Assembly: GCA_016124675.1 (NCBI GenBank)
Contig: WGNG01000011.1
Location: 62,001 to 126,000 of the forward strand
From: Alphaproteobacteria bacterium
Lineage (GTDB): Bacteria > Pseudomonadota > Alphaproteobacteria > Caulobacterales > Maricaulaceae
Direction of reading: 5' to 3'
DNA: 64,000 nt
The position numbers and the translations under genes are program-made. The notes under the pieces were generated by a model. That model worked only from the letters and a program-made list of their open reading frames with translations. It was not told the origin of the DNA and made no database searches. Positions 45,993-54,801 of this stretch are shown here, in pieces; positions within the stretch are counted from its first letter, which is position 1, and every line of letters begins with the position of its first letter.

Positions 45993-46994
45993 CTATCTCA
46001 CCTCGCCCAGCGCGGCGCCCAGCGCAAGGCCGGAGCGCCAGGCGAGCTCGGCGCGCGGGCCGAGGCGCCAGTCCCCGCCGACGCCCAGAGTGCCGGACGG
46101 ATCAAGCGCGCATTCAGACCCGGCGCCCTGCTGGACCAGCGCATAACGCCAGCGATGGGCGCTGCGCCAGACGGGGTGCGGCAGGCCGAAGCGGACAAAG
46201 GCTTCCTCGCACAGGGCGCGCATGACGGCGCCTGGATCGGCTTCGAGGAAGGCCTGCGACCAGTCAGGCGAGCCCTGCAGCACCCAGCATTCGGGTCCCT
46301 GCCAGCCGGGCCGGGCGTTCATGCGCGCCATCCAGCGGATCGCGCCGCCCAAGAGCTGGGCCCCGTCAAACCCGGGATCAAACGGAGCGTCATGCACGCT
46401 CATCACCGTCCAGCACGGACCGATCCGCGTGCGGCGCGCCTCCTGGATCAACCCGGAGAAATCGGCGTCGGTGCGCGCCAGGAGATCGATCAATTGTTCC
46501 GGCGGCAAGGTCACGGCGACCCGCCCGAACGGGCCTTCGACCGCCCCGTCCCCGAAATGCACCGCCCAGGCGCCCGGCTTGCCCGACAGGCGCAGCGCCT
46601 TCGCCCCGAAGCGGACATCAAGGCCATTCAACGCCGTGCGCACCAGCGCGCTCATGCCGGGCGTTCCCACCCAGCGGGTCTTGGGACGCAATGCCTGGGC
46701 GCCGCCAATGCGGTCGACCGATACCAGGCGCGCGTCCCATGGACGCGCCGCGCCGGCTGCTGCGGCTTCATCGATGAGGGCCTGAAACGCCGGCGTTTCG
46801 GCGGTGACGAACTGGGCGCCGTGATCGATCAGCGCCTCGCCCAGCGGGGTCTCGGCGCGCCGGGTGGAGAGCCGGCCGCCCGCGCCGCGGCCCTTGTCAA
46901 ACAGCACCGGCTCGATCCCGGCCTGCGCCAGCGCGCGCGCGGCGGCCGCGCCCGCGAGCCCTGCTCCGATCACCGCTGCCCGCATGCTGCGCAT
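45993..46994 (-). CDS. Renalase-like FAD-dependent oxidoreductase (COG3380)
   Basis: 333 aa. FAD site AAVIGAGLAGAAAARALAQAG, then the arginine-rich GRGAGGRLSTRR and DHGAQFVTAETPAF typical of this renalase-like group. Near the C-terminus GTLGVGGDWRLGPRAELAWRSG holds the second FAD-contact block. Relatives often sit beside photolyase genes, as here. The start at 46994 or three codons later is uncertain. Divergent from the DCC-protein gene across about 37 bases, so the two share a promoter region. Confidence 0.86.
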   Translation of the reverse strand: MRSMRAAVIGAGLAGAAAARALAQAGIEPVLFDKGRGAGGRLSTRRAETPLGEALIDHGAQFVTAETPAFQALIDEAAAAGAARPWDARLVSVDRIGGAQALRPKTRWVGTPGMSALVRTALNGLDVRFGAKALRLSGKPGAWAVHFGDGAVEGPFGRVAVTLPPEQLIDLLARTDADFSGLIQEARRTRIGPCWTVMSVHDAPFDPGFDGAQLLGGAIRWMARMNARPGWQGPECWVLQGSPDWSQAFLEADPGAVMRALCEEAFVRFGLPHPVWRSAHRWRYALVQQGAGSECALDPSGTLGVGGDWRLGPRAELAWRSGLALGAALGEVR

Positions 46995-47031
46995 CCTGTA
47001 TTCTGCATCGCCAAGACCTATGTCTGTGTCT

Positions 47032-47448
47032 ATGGAACATCAAATGCAAAATGCTGACGACTCCCGGCCCGCGCGCGCTGCTGACGCCGCGCCCGCGTGT
47101 GAAGTGTTCTTTGACGGCGCCTGCCCGCTTTGCCGTGCGGAGATAGGGCTTTACCAGCGCCAGGGCTCGGATGCGCGCTTCACCGATGTGAGCACGGGCG
47201 CAGGCGCGCCAGACGAAATCAGCCCGCAGGCGGCGCTGAAACGCTTTCACGTCCGCCGGGCAGATGGCGTGCTGGTGTCGGGCGCAGCGGCCTTCGCCGA
47301 GCTGTGGAAGGCCACGCCCGGCTGGCGCTGGCTGGGCCATATCGCCGCACGGCCTCCCTTCGTCTGGATCGGCGAAGGGCTCTACCGCGTCTTTCTGGTG
47401 ATCCGCCCGGCCCTGCAGGGACTGGCGCGCCGCCGCGCGAACGGCTGA
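47032..47448 (+). CDS. DCC family thiol-disulfide oxidoreductase-like protein (DUF393)
   Basis: About 138 aa. The family name-giving motif D-x-x-C-x-x-C is present as VFFDGACPLCRAEI, within a thioredoxin-like N-terminus. DGVLVSGAAAFAELWKATPGWRWLG and VYRV-type (LYRVFLVIRP) blocks follow. The start could be 47032, or 47044 using GGAA as ribosome site. It ends 9 bases before the photolyase, so both are probably cotranscribed. No direct substrate is known for the family. Confidence 0.85.
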   Translation: MEHQMQNADDSRPARAADAAPACEVFFDGACPLCRAEIGLYQRQGSDARFTDVSTGAGAPDEISPQAALKRFHVRRADGVLVSGAAAFAELWKATPGWRWLGHIAARPPFVWIGEGLYRVFLVIRPALQGLARRRANG

Positions 47449-47457
47449 CGGCCGGTG

Positions 47458-49002
47458 ATGGGCGCGCAGCTCGTCTGGTTCAAGCGTGACCTGCGCGCGC
47501 ATGACCACGCAGCGCTCGCCGCCGCGGCGTATGCCGGCGGGCCGATCATCTGCCTGTACATCATCGAGCCCTGGCTGTGGGCGCAGCCCGATTATTCCGG
47601 CCGCCAGTACGACTTCCTGACCGAGACGCTGGGCGATCTCGCCCTTGCGCTGCGCGCCCGCGGCGGGTCGCTGACCGTACGGACGGGCGAGGCGGTGGCG
47701 GTGCTGGAGGCGCTGCATCGCCGGACCCCCCTGGACGCCATCCACGCTCATGAAGAAACCGGGCTGATCGCCACCTGGGAGCGCGACCGGGCGGTGGCCG
47801 GGTGGGCGCGCCGGCACAGCATCGCCTTTATCGAGCACCGCCAGACCGGCGTGATCCGCGCGCTGCGCTCGCGCAATGGCTGGGCCAAGCGCTGGGAGGC
47901 GTTCATGAGCCAGCCGGTCATCCCGGCGCCCGCGCGGCTTCAGGATGCGGGCGCACCGCCGGAGCCGATCCCGGCGGCTGAAGCGCTGGGCCTCGCCCCC
48001 GATCCCTGCCCGTGGCGCCAGACCGGCGGGCGCCGGCAGGCCGTGGCGGATCTGGAAAGCTTTCTGTTTGCGCGGGGCCGCGACTATCGCCGGGCCATGT
48101 CCTCGCCGGGAACCGCGTTCGACGCCTGCTCACGCCTGTCAGGGCATCTGGCGTTGGGGTCCCTCTCTGTGCGTGAGGCGTATCAGGGCGCGGGCCGGGC
48201 GCTGGCCGCCCATCGCGCGGCGGGCGAGACGGGCTTTGCGCGCTCGGTGGAGAGCTTCATCTCGCGCCTGCACTGGCATTGTCATTTCATGCAAAGGTTT
48301 GAGGACGAGCCCGAGCTCGCCACCCGCGATCTGCACCCGGCCTATCGCGGCGCAAGGCCGGAAGCGGACCCGGAAACGCTCACGCGCTGGATCGAGGGGC
48401 GCACCGGCCTGCCATTTCTGGATGCGTGCATGCGCGCGCTGGACCAGACCGGCTGGCTGAATTTCCGCATGCGCGCCATGGCGGCGGCGTTTTCCAGCTA
48501 TCACCTCTGGCAGGACTGGAAGCGCCCGGCCCAGGCGCTGGCGCGCCGCTTCACCGATTTCGAGCCGGGCATTCATTATCCCCAGTTCCAGATGCAGTCG
48601 GGCGTGACCGGCGTGAACACGCCGCGCATCTACAACCCGGTCAAGCAATCCATCGATCAGGACCCGGACGGCGTGTTCATCGCGCGCTGGGTCCCCGAGC
48701 TGGCCGCCCTGCCCGCGCCGTTCCGGCACCAGCCCTGGACCGCACCGCAAGGCGTGCTGGAGGCGGCGGGGGTGCAGCTGGGCATGACTTACCCGCAGCG
48801 CATCGTCGATCACGAACAGGCTGCGCGCGAGGCGAAGGTGAAGCTCACCGCCCTGCGCCGCCGCGCCGGGCACGGTCCCGCCAGCGACGCCATCCAGGCC
48901 CGCCATGGCAGCCGCCGGTCCGGCCTGAAGCAGACCGGATCGGCCACGCAGCGGCGCAAGGTGAAAGCCGCACCCGATCCGGCGCAAGGGAGCCTGTTCT
49001 AA
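47458..49002 (+). CDS. Photolyase/cryptochrome family protein
   Basis: 514 aa. The N-terminal alpha/beta antenna domain starts LVWFKRDLRAHDHAAL. The C-terminal FAD domain has LSGHLALGSLSVREAY, WHCHFMQRFEDEPEL, LPFLDACMRALDQTGWLNFRMR and HYPQFQMQSGVTGVNTPRIYNP. Light-driven repair of UV-damaged DNA is likely; whether CPD or (6-4) photoproducts, or a sensory cryptochrome role, cannot be decided. The Arg/Lys-rich tail with ARHGSRRSG is normal for this subgroup. ATG 47458 or adjacent GTG 47455 is the start. Confidence 0.92.
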   Translation: MGAQLVWFKRDLRAHDHAALAAAAYAGGPIICLYIIEPWLWAQPDYSGRQYDFLTETLGDLALALRARGGSLTVRTGEAVAVLEALHRRTPLDAIHAHEETGLIATWERDRAVAGWARRHSIAFIEHRQTGVIRALRSRNGWAKRWEAFMSQPVIPAPARLQDAGAPPEPIPAAEALGLAPDPCPWRQTGGRRQAVADLESFLFARGRDYRRAMSSPGTAFDACSRLSGHLALGSLSVREAYQGAGRALAAHRAAGETGFARSVESFISRLHWHCHFMQRFEDEPELATRDLHPAYRGARPEADPETLTRWIEGRTGLPFLDACMRALDQTGWLNFRMRAMAAAFSSYHLWQDWKRPAQALARRFTDFEPGIHYPQFQMQSGVTGVNTPRIYNPVKQSIDQDPDGVFIARWVPELAALPAPFRHQPWTAPQGVLEAAGVQLGMTYPQRIVDHEQAAREAKVKLTALRRRAGHGPASDAIQARHGSRRSGLKQTGSATQRRKVKAAPDPAQGSLF

Positions 49003-49005
49003 AGC

Positions 49006-49164
49006 ATGGCCAAGGGATCCAACCGCCGCAAGGCGACCGCCAAGGCCAACCTGCCGCAAAAGACCTGCGCCACCTGCGGGCGGCCCTTCACCTGGCGCAA
49101 GAAATGGGAACGGGTCTGGAACGAGGTGAAGTATTGCTCGAAGCGGTGTGGGGGGAAGGGTTAG
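49006..49164 (+). CDS. DUF2256 small zinc-ribbon protein
   Basis: 52 aa, translated by hand. Basic N-terminus [18 protein letters not shown], then [15 protein letters not shown] and [11 protein letters not shown]-x-x-C and C-x-x-x-C pairs form a probable zinc ribbon, and the F-T-W-R-K-K-W block is diagnostic for DUF2256. The gene begins three bases after the photolyase stop; DUF2256 genes are regular companions of photolyases, though their job is unknown. Confidence 0.88.
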   Translation: MAKGSNRRKATAKANLPQKTCATCGRPFTWRKKWERVWNEVKYCSKRCGGKG

Positions 49165-49343
49165 GCAAGCTCAAGCGATTCCTGATATTTCTTAATATAA
49201 ACAGATATTTCGCCTATTCTCAGATGATGGGCTTTGTCTCGGTTGCGAGGCACTTGAATGCACTTTGGCGTCTGTAGCCATTGCCACCGGAAGCACAACA
49301 TTGGATGCTTCAGGAGGCAATGATTCCCCAATGGGGAGATTTT

Positions 49344-49745
49344 ATGCCCATTCAGAGACGGCCCGCAGCCGGGAAGGTTTTCAATTGCGATTTTTCCGGT
49401 GCGGTTCCGCCGGAAATGCACTCGCCGCACTATGTGGTCGTCGTTTCGCAGAAGCGTCGGAACGCCCAGAAGCTATGCGTTGTCGTACCAATCACCTCAT
49501 CCAGAGACCAGGGCGCCCCTCATGACAATCACGTCATACTACAATCAGGAGACTATCCATTCATTGATCGAGAATCCTGGATCAAACCGGAGTTGATAAA
49601 GGCGGTAAGCTTTGATCGCCTCAGCACTTTGCCTGATCGTCTAGGGGGTGAGGAGGCGAGGGTGTCACGCGAGTGCCTGGACGCGATCAAACGCCAGCTA
49701 TGCAAGCTTTTTGTGATTAAAGCGGATCTGGCGATTGAAAACTGA
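49344..49745 (+). CDS. PemK/MazF-family toxin, no partner antitoxin seen
   Basis: 133 aa from ATG 49344, with GGGGAG five bases upstream; an ATG at 49320 would add eight residues. The fold signature is GKVFNCDFSGAVPPEMHSPHYVVVVSQKR (a G-x-V ... C-D-F ... P-E-M pattern), then LCVVVPITSSRDQ, as in mRNA-cleaving PemK/MazF toxins. The conserved Arg of R-P-V-V-V is His-Tyr here (PHYVVVV), so activity may be altered. The gene and its flanks are AT-richer than the neighbours, suggesting transfer. Confidence 0.8.
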   Translation: MPIQRRPAAGKVFNCDFSGAVPPEMHSPHYVVVVSQKRRNAQKLCVVVPITSSRDQGAPHDNHVILQSGDYPFIDRESWIKPELIKAVSFDRLSTLPDRLGGEEARVSRECLDAIKRQLCKLFVIKADLAIEN

Positions 49746-49816
49746 CGCGCTATAGAGTATCTGTAACGAGCAAGCCCCTTATGGGCGAATGAATAGCCTA
49801 GCCCTCTAACGGGCCC

Positions 49817-49850
49817 AACAGCCCTGCCTTGGCGGGGCTGTTCTCATTTC
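49817..49850 (+). terminator. Candidate terminator after the PemK-like gene
   Basis: AACAGCCC and GGGCTGTT form an 8-bp stem around a 10-base loop, followed by TCTCATTT, a poor T tract. It lies 70 bases after the toxin stop and could serve either of the two convergent genes. Confidence 0.55.
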
Positions 49851-49875
49851 CGGCACAGGCTTGCCGACGATTCCC

Positions 49876-50835
49876 TCACCCCCACCCCCTCAACGCCGCA
49901 TCGGCCGCGTGGTGCAACAGCGCATGCCGCCGGGCCAACGCCTCGATATCGCGGGCATAGCCGCCGCCCAGCACGCCGGTGACGGGAATGCCGCGTTTCA
50001 GGCAGGCCTCGAACACCATGGCTTCGCGCGCCGCCAGGCCCTCGTCAGTGAGCGACAACAGGCCCAGCCGGTCCTCGCGGTGGGGGTCAACCCCGGCGTT
50101 GAAGAAGACGAGATCGGGCCGGCTGGCCTCCAGCGCATCGTCCACGGCGGCGCGGGCGGCGGCGAGATAGGCGGCGTCTTCGGTTCCTTCAGGCAGGCCG
50201 ATATCCAGGTCGGACAGCGCCTTGCGGCGCGGCCAGTTGTCCTCGCAATGGACCGACAGGGTGAAGACGCGCGGGTCACGTTCGAAAATGCGCGCCGTGC
50301 CGTCGCCCTGGTGGACGTCGAGATCGATGACGAGCACGCGGCTTACCGCGCCCTCGGCCAGAAGGAGCCGGGCGGCGACGGCCACATCATTGAACACGCA
50401 GAACCCCGCCCCGCCTGCATGATCCGCATGGTGGCTGCCGCCGGCGGTATTGCACGCCGCGCCATGCTCCAGCGCCAGCCTTGCCGCCAGCGCCGTGCCC
50501 GCCACCGCGCATTGCGAGCGCAGGGCGACGGCAGGCGTCATCTCGAACCCGATGCGGCGGGCCAGCGGCGGCGGGACAGCCGCGCCCAGCACCTGATCCA
50601 CATAGGCCGGGTCATGGGCGAGCTGCAGCCAGGCGGCGGGCGCCGGCGCGGGCCGGTGAAACGCGTCCCAGTCCGCAACGAGCCCGCTGGTGATCAGCTC
50701 GCCCGCCACCGCCCTGAACTTGCCCATGGGAAAGCGATGACCGGCGGGCACGCCCGCCGCGACATACGCCTCGTGAAACACCACATGCACCATGGGCACA
50801 TGAGCTAGCACGCGGGCGCGTCCCTGCAACGTCAT
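49876..50835 (-). CDS. Histone deacetylase family (acetylpolyamine/acetoin-type) protein
   Basis: 319 aa. Zinc-dependent deacetylase fold: AGGSHHADHAGGAGFCVFNDVAVAA (catalytic His pair) and LVIDLDVHQGDGTARIF (Asp and His zinc ligands); GGGYARD near the C-terminus holds the last ligand region. Bacterial members remove acetyl groups from small amines or proteins. The real N-terminus is probably later (MVHVVFHEAY at 50793) because the family opens with such a strand, but neither start has a good ribosome site. Its substrate is unknown; it is divergent from the argF'-like gene. Confidence 0.88.
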   Translation of the reverse strand: MTLQGRARVLAHVPMVHVVFHEAYVAAGVPAGHRFPMGKFRAVAGELITSGLVADWDAFHRPAPAPAAWLQLAHDPAYVDQVLGAAVPPPLARRIGFEMTPAVALRSQCAVAGTALAARLALEHGAACNTAGGSHHADHAGGAGFCVFNDVAVAARLLLAEGAVSRVLVIDLDVHQGDGTARIFERDPRVFTLSVHCEDNWPRRKALSDLDIGLPEGTEDAAYLAAARAAVDDALEASRPDLVFFNAGVDPHREDRLGLLSLTDEGLAAREAMVFEACLKRGIPVTGVLGGGYARDIEALARRHALLHHAADAALRGWG

Positions 50836-50906
50836 TTGCCAAGGCGCACGCAGGCGATTACACCGCTGGGCCTTGGTTATCGCCTGCCTGCGGAGCGCTG
50901 AACGCC

Positions 50907-51908
50907 ATGCGTCATTTCCTGAGCACCGAAGACTGGTCCCGCGACGAATTGCAGGCCATGATCGACCGCGCGCGCGTGCTGAAGGGCAGCCCCTTTGGCG
51001 ATGCGCTGAAGGGCAAGTCCATCGCGCTGATGTTCTTCAACCCGTCCTTGCGCACGCGCACCTCGTTCGATCTGGGCGCCCGCCAGCTGGGCGGGCACGC
51101 CATCGTGCTGGACGCGCGCGGCCAGACCTGGCCGGTGGAAATCCATGACGGCGCGGTGATGGACGGCGACCCCGAAGAGCATGTGCGCGAGGCGGCGCGC
51201 GTGTTGTCGCGCTATGTCGACCTGATCGCGATCCGGTGTTTCCCGAAGTTCCAGGACTGGACATCCGAGCGCGAGGACCCGCTGATCACCGCCTATGCGC
51301 GGCACGCCACCGTGCCGGTGATCAATCTGGAGACCATCGTCCATCCCTGTCAGGAACTGGCGCTGATGATGGCGCTGCAGGACCGCATGGGCGATGTGCG
51401 CGGCAAGGACTTCCTGCTGACCTGGGTGCCGCATCCCAAGCCGCTGAACACGGCGGTGGCCAATTCCGCCCTGCTGATCGCGTCGAAATTCGGGATGAAT
51501 GTGCGCCTGCTGATCCCCGACGCGGTCTATCGTCTGGACGAGCGCTATATGGGCGCGGCGCAGCGCTTCTGTGCCGAGGCCGGGACCACGCTGACCGTCA
51601 CCACGGACCCTGAAGCCGCCTATGCCGGCGCCCATGCCGTCTACGCCAAGAGCTGGGGCGCCCTGCCCTTCTATGGCCATTGGGCTGACGAGGCGCCGTT
51701 CCGCGCCAAAGGCGCAGGCTTCATGATAGACGAGGCCAAGATGGCGCTGACGGACGGCGGCGTGGTGAGCCACTGCCTGCCGATGCGGCGCAATGTGAAG
51801 ATCGCCGACGCGGTGGTCGACAGCCCGGCCTTCCTGGGCATCGAGGAAGCGGAAAACCGGCTTCACGTGCAGAAGGCGCTGATGGAGCGCATGATCAAGG
51901 AGCGATGA
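50907..51908 (+). CDS. argF': N-acetylornithine carbamoyltransferase
   Basis: 333 aa. Converts N-acetylornithine and carbamoyl phosphate to N-acetylcitrulline. Carbamoyl-phosphate site LMFFNPSLRTRTSF, then LGARQLGGHAIVLDARGQTWPVEI, HPCQELALMMALQ, HPKPLNTAVANSALLIA, YAKSWGALPF and SHCLPMRRNVKIADAVVDSP, which follow the Xanthomonas acetylornithine enzyme far better than ordinary ornithine carbamoyltransferase. This implies that the organism makes arginine through acetylated intermediates up to acetylcitrulline. First of three arg genes on the plus strand. Confidence 0.93.
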   Translation: MRHFLSTEDWSRDELQAMIDRARVLKGSPFGDALKGKSIALMFFNPSLRTRTSFDLGARQLGGHAIVLDARGQTWPVEIHDGAVMDGDPEEHVREAARVLSRYVDLIAIRCFPKFQDWTSEREDPLITAYARHATVPVINLETIVHPCQELALMMALQDRMGDVRGKDFLLTWVPHPKPLNTAVANSALLIASKFGMNVRLLIPDAVYRLDERYMGAAQRFCAEAGTTLTVTTDPEAAYAGAHAVYAKSWGALPFYGHWADEAPFRAKGAGFMIDEAKMALTDGGVVSHCLPMRRNVKIADAVVDSPAFLGIEEAENRLHVQKALMERMIKER

Positions 51909-51986
51909 AGGCGTGAGCGCCCGCCCTCCCCGTCCTCGCGCCTGTCGTCAGCCGCCTGCCGCCGCCTCATCCGGGATGATCCGCCC

Positions 51987-53330
51987 ATGACCCGTGAATC
52001 CACCTCTCCCGCCGCCCAGCCCGCGCCGGTGCGCGCCGCCATCGTGCAGCTTCTGTCCAACATGCGCGATGGCAAGGAGATCCGCGAATACCTCACCCGC
52101 TTCTCGTCGCTGGATCAGGAGCGATTCGCCGTCATCAAGGTGGGCGGGGCGATCATCGAGGAGGATCTCGACGCGCTGGCCAGCGCGCTGGCCTTCCTGC
52201 AGTCGGTGGGGCTGGCGCCCATCGTGGTGCATGGCGGGGGACCGCAGCTCAACGCCACGCTGGAAGCAGCCGGCTACCCTGAAGAGCGCGTCGAGGGCCT
52301 GCGCATCACCCCGCCCGGCGCCATGGGCGTGGTGCGCGACACGCTCACGGCGGTGAATTTGAAACTGGTGCAGGCCGTGCGCGACCGGGGCGGGCGCGCG
52401 GCGGCCATACCGTCAGGCGTGTTCGAGGCTGAACTCATCGACGAGGCGAGGCTTGGCCGGGTGGGTTCGCCGACGCGCGTGCGTCTGGAACTGGTCGCGG
52501 CGGCCGCGCGCGCGGGCCAGGCGCCGATCCTGGGCTGCCTGGGCGATACGTCCGACGGACGGCTGGTGAACGTCAACGCCGACAGCGCGGTGCGCACGCT
52601 GGTTCATGAACTGCAACCCTACAAGATCGTGTTCCTGACCGGGACCGGCGCCCTGCTGGACGCGTCCGGCGCGCCGATCTCGGCGATCAACCTGGCCACC
52701 GACCATGATGATCTGATGGCGGCGGACTGGGTGACGGGGGGCATGCGGCTGAAACTGCAGGAGATCAAGCTTCTGCTTGATGATCTGCCGCTGACCAGCT
52801 CGGTGTCGATCACGCGGCCCGAGGAGCTCGCCAAGGAGTTGTTCACCCATGCCGGCGCCGGCACGCTGGTGCGCCGGGGCGAGCGCATGCTGGAGCTGAC
52901 CTCGGCGGACGAAATTGACCGCAAGCGCATGGCGCATCTCATCACCAGCTCGTTCGGGCGCAAGCCGGTGGCGGACTATTTCGACCGGCTGGATTTCGAG
53001 CGCGCCTTCGTGACCGAGCAATACCGCGCCGCCGCCATCACGGCGCACCTCGATGACGCGGTGTATCTCGACAAGTTCGCGGTGCTGGACGAGGCGCGCG
53101 GCGAGGGCCTGGGCGGGGCGGTGTGGAAGCGGCTGATCGCCCATGCGCCGCGCCTGTACTGGCGCTCGCGCAGCGATAATCCGGTCAATGAGTTCTATTA
53201 TTCCACCTGCCATGGCGCGGTGAAGCAGGGGCGCTGGACGGTATTCTGGCGCGGCGAAAGCGATCTGACCCGCATTCCGGCCATGGTGGCGCGCATCGCC
53301 GCCCTGCCCGCCACGCTGGAGGATAAATGA
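51987..53330 (+). CDS. argB: Bifunctional N-acetylglutamate synthase/kinase
   Basis: 447 aa fusion catalysing both acetylation of glutamate and phosphorylation of N-acetylglutamate. Kinase domain at about 1-295: VIKVGGAIIEEDLDALA, PIVVHGGGPQLNATLEAAG, VNVNADSAVRTLVHEL and NLATDHDDLM. GNAT acyltransferase domain at about 300-447: FERAFVTEQYRAAAI, VLDEARGEGLGGAVWKRLI (acetyl-CoA loop) and NPVNEFYYSTCHGAVKQGRW. This architecture is known from Xanthomonas and Maricaulis. Ends in an ATGA overlap with argC. Confidence 0.93.
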   Translation: MTRESTSPAAQPAPVRAAIVQLLSNMRDGKEIREYLTRFSSLDQERFAVIKVGGAIIEEDLDALASALAFLQSVGLAPIVVHGGGPQLNATLEAAGYPEERVEGLRITPPGAMGVVRDTLTAVNLKLVQAVRDRGGRAAAIPSGVFEAELIDEARLGRVGSPTRVRLELVAAAARAGQAPILGCLGDTSDGRLVNVNADSAVRTLVHELQPYKIVFLTGTGALLDASGAPISAINLATDHDDLMAADWVTGGMRLKLQEIKLLLDDLPLTSSVSITRPEELAKELFTHAGAGTLVRRGERMLELTSADEIDRKRMAHLITSSFGRKPVADYFDRLDFERAFVTEQYRAAAITAHLDDAVYLDKFAVLDEARGEGLGGAVWKRLIAHAPRLYWRSRSDNPVNEFYYSTCHGAVKQGRWTVFWRGESDLTRIPAMVARIAALPATLEDK

Positions 53331-54289
53331 AGACCGTCGGCCTGATCGGCGCGCGCGGCCATACGGGCCGCGAGCTGATCGCGCTCTTGGCGCGGCGCGA
53401 GGACATGCGCCTGAGCTTCGCGGTCTCGCGCGCCATGGACGGCGCGCCGGTGCGCGAGCTGGCGCCCGAAGCGCCCGCGGACCTGAAATTCGAGGCGCTG
53501 GACCCGGACGCCTGCGCTGCACGCGGGGCGGACGCGGTGATCCTGGCCATGCCCAACGGGCAGGCGGCGCCCTATGTGGCGGCGTTTGATGCGCACGCGC
53601 CGGACACGGTGCTGGTGGACCTCTCCGCCGACTACCGCTTTGACGAGAGCTGGGCCTATGGCCTGCCGGAGATTTACGGGCGGGAGGCGCTCAAAGGCGC
53701 GCGCCGCATTTCCAATCCGGGCTGCTACGCCACGGCGGGTCAGCTGTGCGTGGCGCCGGTCAGGCCGTGGCTGTCCGGCCCGGCGCATCTGTTTGGCGTG
53801 TCAGGCTATTCAGGCGCCGGAACGACGCCCAGCCGCAAGAATGATCTGGCCGCGCTCAAAGACAATCTCATGCCCTACATGCTGGCGGGCCATGTCCATG
53901 AGCGCGAGATGAGCCGGCATCTCAGCCATGCCGTGCGCTTCAGCCCCCATGTGGCGGCGTTCTTCCGCGGCATCGTCATGACCGCCCAGCTGGAATTTGC
54001 CCGGGCCGTCGGCGCGGCGGAACTGTGCGCCGCCTATGCCAGCGCCTATGAGGGCGAACCGCTGATCCGCCTGACTGACGCCATCCCGGAGATCGCGGAT
54101 GGCGCCAACATCCCCGGCGCGGTGCTGGGCGGGCTGACGCTGAGCGAGGACGGACGGCGCGCCGTGATCGTGTGCGCGCTGGACAATCTCCTCAAAGGCG
54201 CCGCCGTCCAGGCCATGCAGAACCTGGCGCTGGCGCTGGACCTGCCGGAGTTTGACGAGCTGGAGACTTGGCGCCCTGCGTCGCGGTGA
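53327..54289 (+). CDS. argC: N-acetyl-gamma-glutamyl-phosphate reductase
   Basis: 320 aa. NADPH-dependent reduction of acetylglutamyl phosphate to the semialdehyde. NADP site VGLIGARGHTGREL, catalytic Cys in ISNPGCYATAGQL, substrate-binding GVSGYSGAGTTPSRKND and catalytic His in FSPHVAAFFRGIV. Translationally coupled to the synthase/kinase. The following step in acetylornithine synthesis (ArgD) and the acetylcitrulline deacetylase are not in the window. Confidence 0.96.
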   Translation: MKTVGLIGARGHTGRELIALLARREDMRLSFAVSRAMDGAPVRELAPEAPADLKFEALDPDACAARGADAVILAMPNGQAAPYVAAFDAHAPDTVLVDLSADYRFDESWAYGLPEIYGREALKGARRISNPGCYATAGQLCVAPVRPWLSGPAHLFGVSGYSGAGTTPSRKNDLAALKDNLMPYMLAGHVHEREMSRHLSHAVRFSPHVAAFFRGIVMTAQLEFARAVGAAELCAAYASAYEGEPLIRLTDAIPEIADGANIPGAVLGGLTLSEDGRRAVIVCALDNLLKGAAVQAMQNLALALDLPEFDELETWRPASR

Positions 54290-54384
54290 CGCCCTTGTGG
54301 TCCGGGCTGGTCGACGCCACGTGCCCGGCAGATTATGAGTGGGGCGAGACTGTTTCCGCTCCACTGCATGGAGGCGCACGACCC

Positions 54385-54792
54385 ATGACCCCCAAGACCC
54401 TCACAGACCAGCTTTGCGTGAGCACGCAGATCACGCCCGAGGACGTCGCGCAGGCGGCCGAGGCGGGCTTCTCCGTCATCATCGCCAACCGTCCTGACCA
54501 TGAAGATCCGGGCCAGCCGGATGCGGCCACTCTGCGCGCGGCGGCCGAGGCGGCGGGGCTGAGCTTTGTGCATATCCCGGTGTCCGGCGGCCAGTTTCCG
54601 CCCGACGCGGTGGCGGCGTTCAAAGAGGCCTCGGCCAAAGGCAAGACGCTCGCCTATTGCCGCTCGGGCACGCGCTGCACGGTGCTGTGGGCGCTGGGCA
54701 AACCTGACGGCCTGAGCGCGGATGAGGTCATCGCCCGCGCCGCCGGCGCCGGTTACGACATTGCCGGTCTGCGCACCCACCTCGAAGGCTGA
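54385..54792 (+). CDS. TIGR01244/BLH-family phosphatase-fold sulfur transferase
   Basis: 135 aa. Family start LCVSTQITPEDVAQAAEAGFSVIIANRPDHEDPGQP, then FVHIPVSGGQFPPDAVAAF and the active-site loop AYCRSGTRCTVLW, with Cys as nucleophile and Arg after four residues. Such proteins (beta-lactamase-hydrolase-like N-domain) are linked with sulfide and persulfide handling. ATG 54385 has GGAGG ten bases upstream. The SulP sulfate transporter begins 9 bases after its stop, supporting a sulfur-metabolism role. Confidence 0.86.
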   Translation: MTPKTLTDQLCVSTQITPEDVAQAAEAGFSVIIANRPDHEDPGQPDAATLRAAAEAAGLSFVHIPVSGGQFPPDAVAAFKEASAKGKTLAYCRSGTRCTVLWALGKPDGLSADEVIARAAGAGYDIAGLRTHLEG

Positions 54793-54801
54793 AGGCAAGC
54801 C

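Noticed and set aside
47034-47064. EcfG-type (GGAAC-N16/17-CGTT) promoter before the DCC/photolyase genes
   Set aside because: GGAAC is present but the -10 partner at the correct distance reads CGAC and would lie inside the coding region.
49161-49430. Minus-strand 89-codon frame as an antitoxin for the PemK-like protein
   Set aside because: It overlaps the toxin gene in antisense, has no DNA-binding fold signature and no ribosome site.
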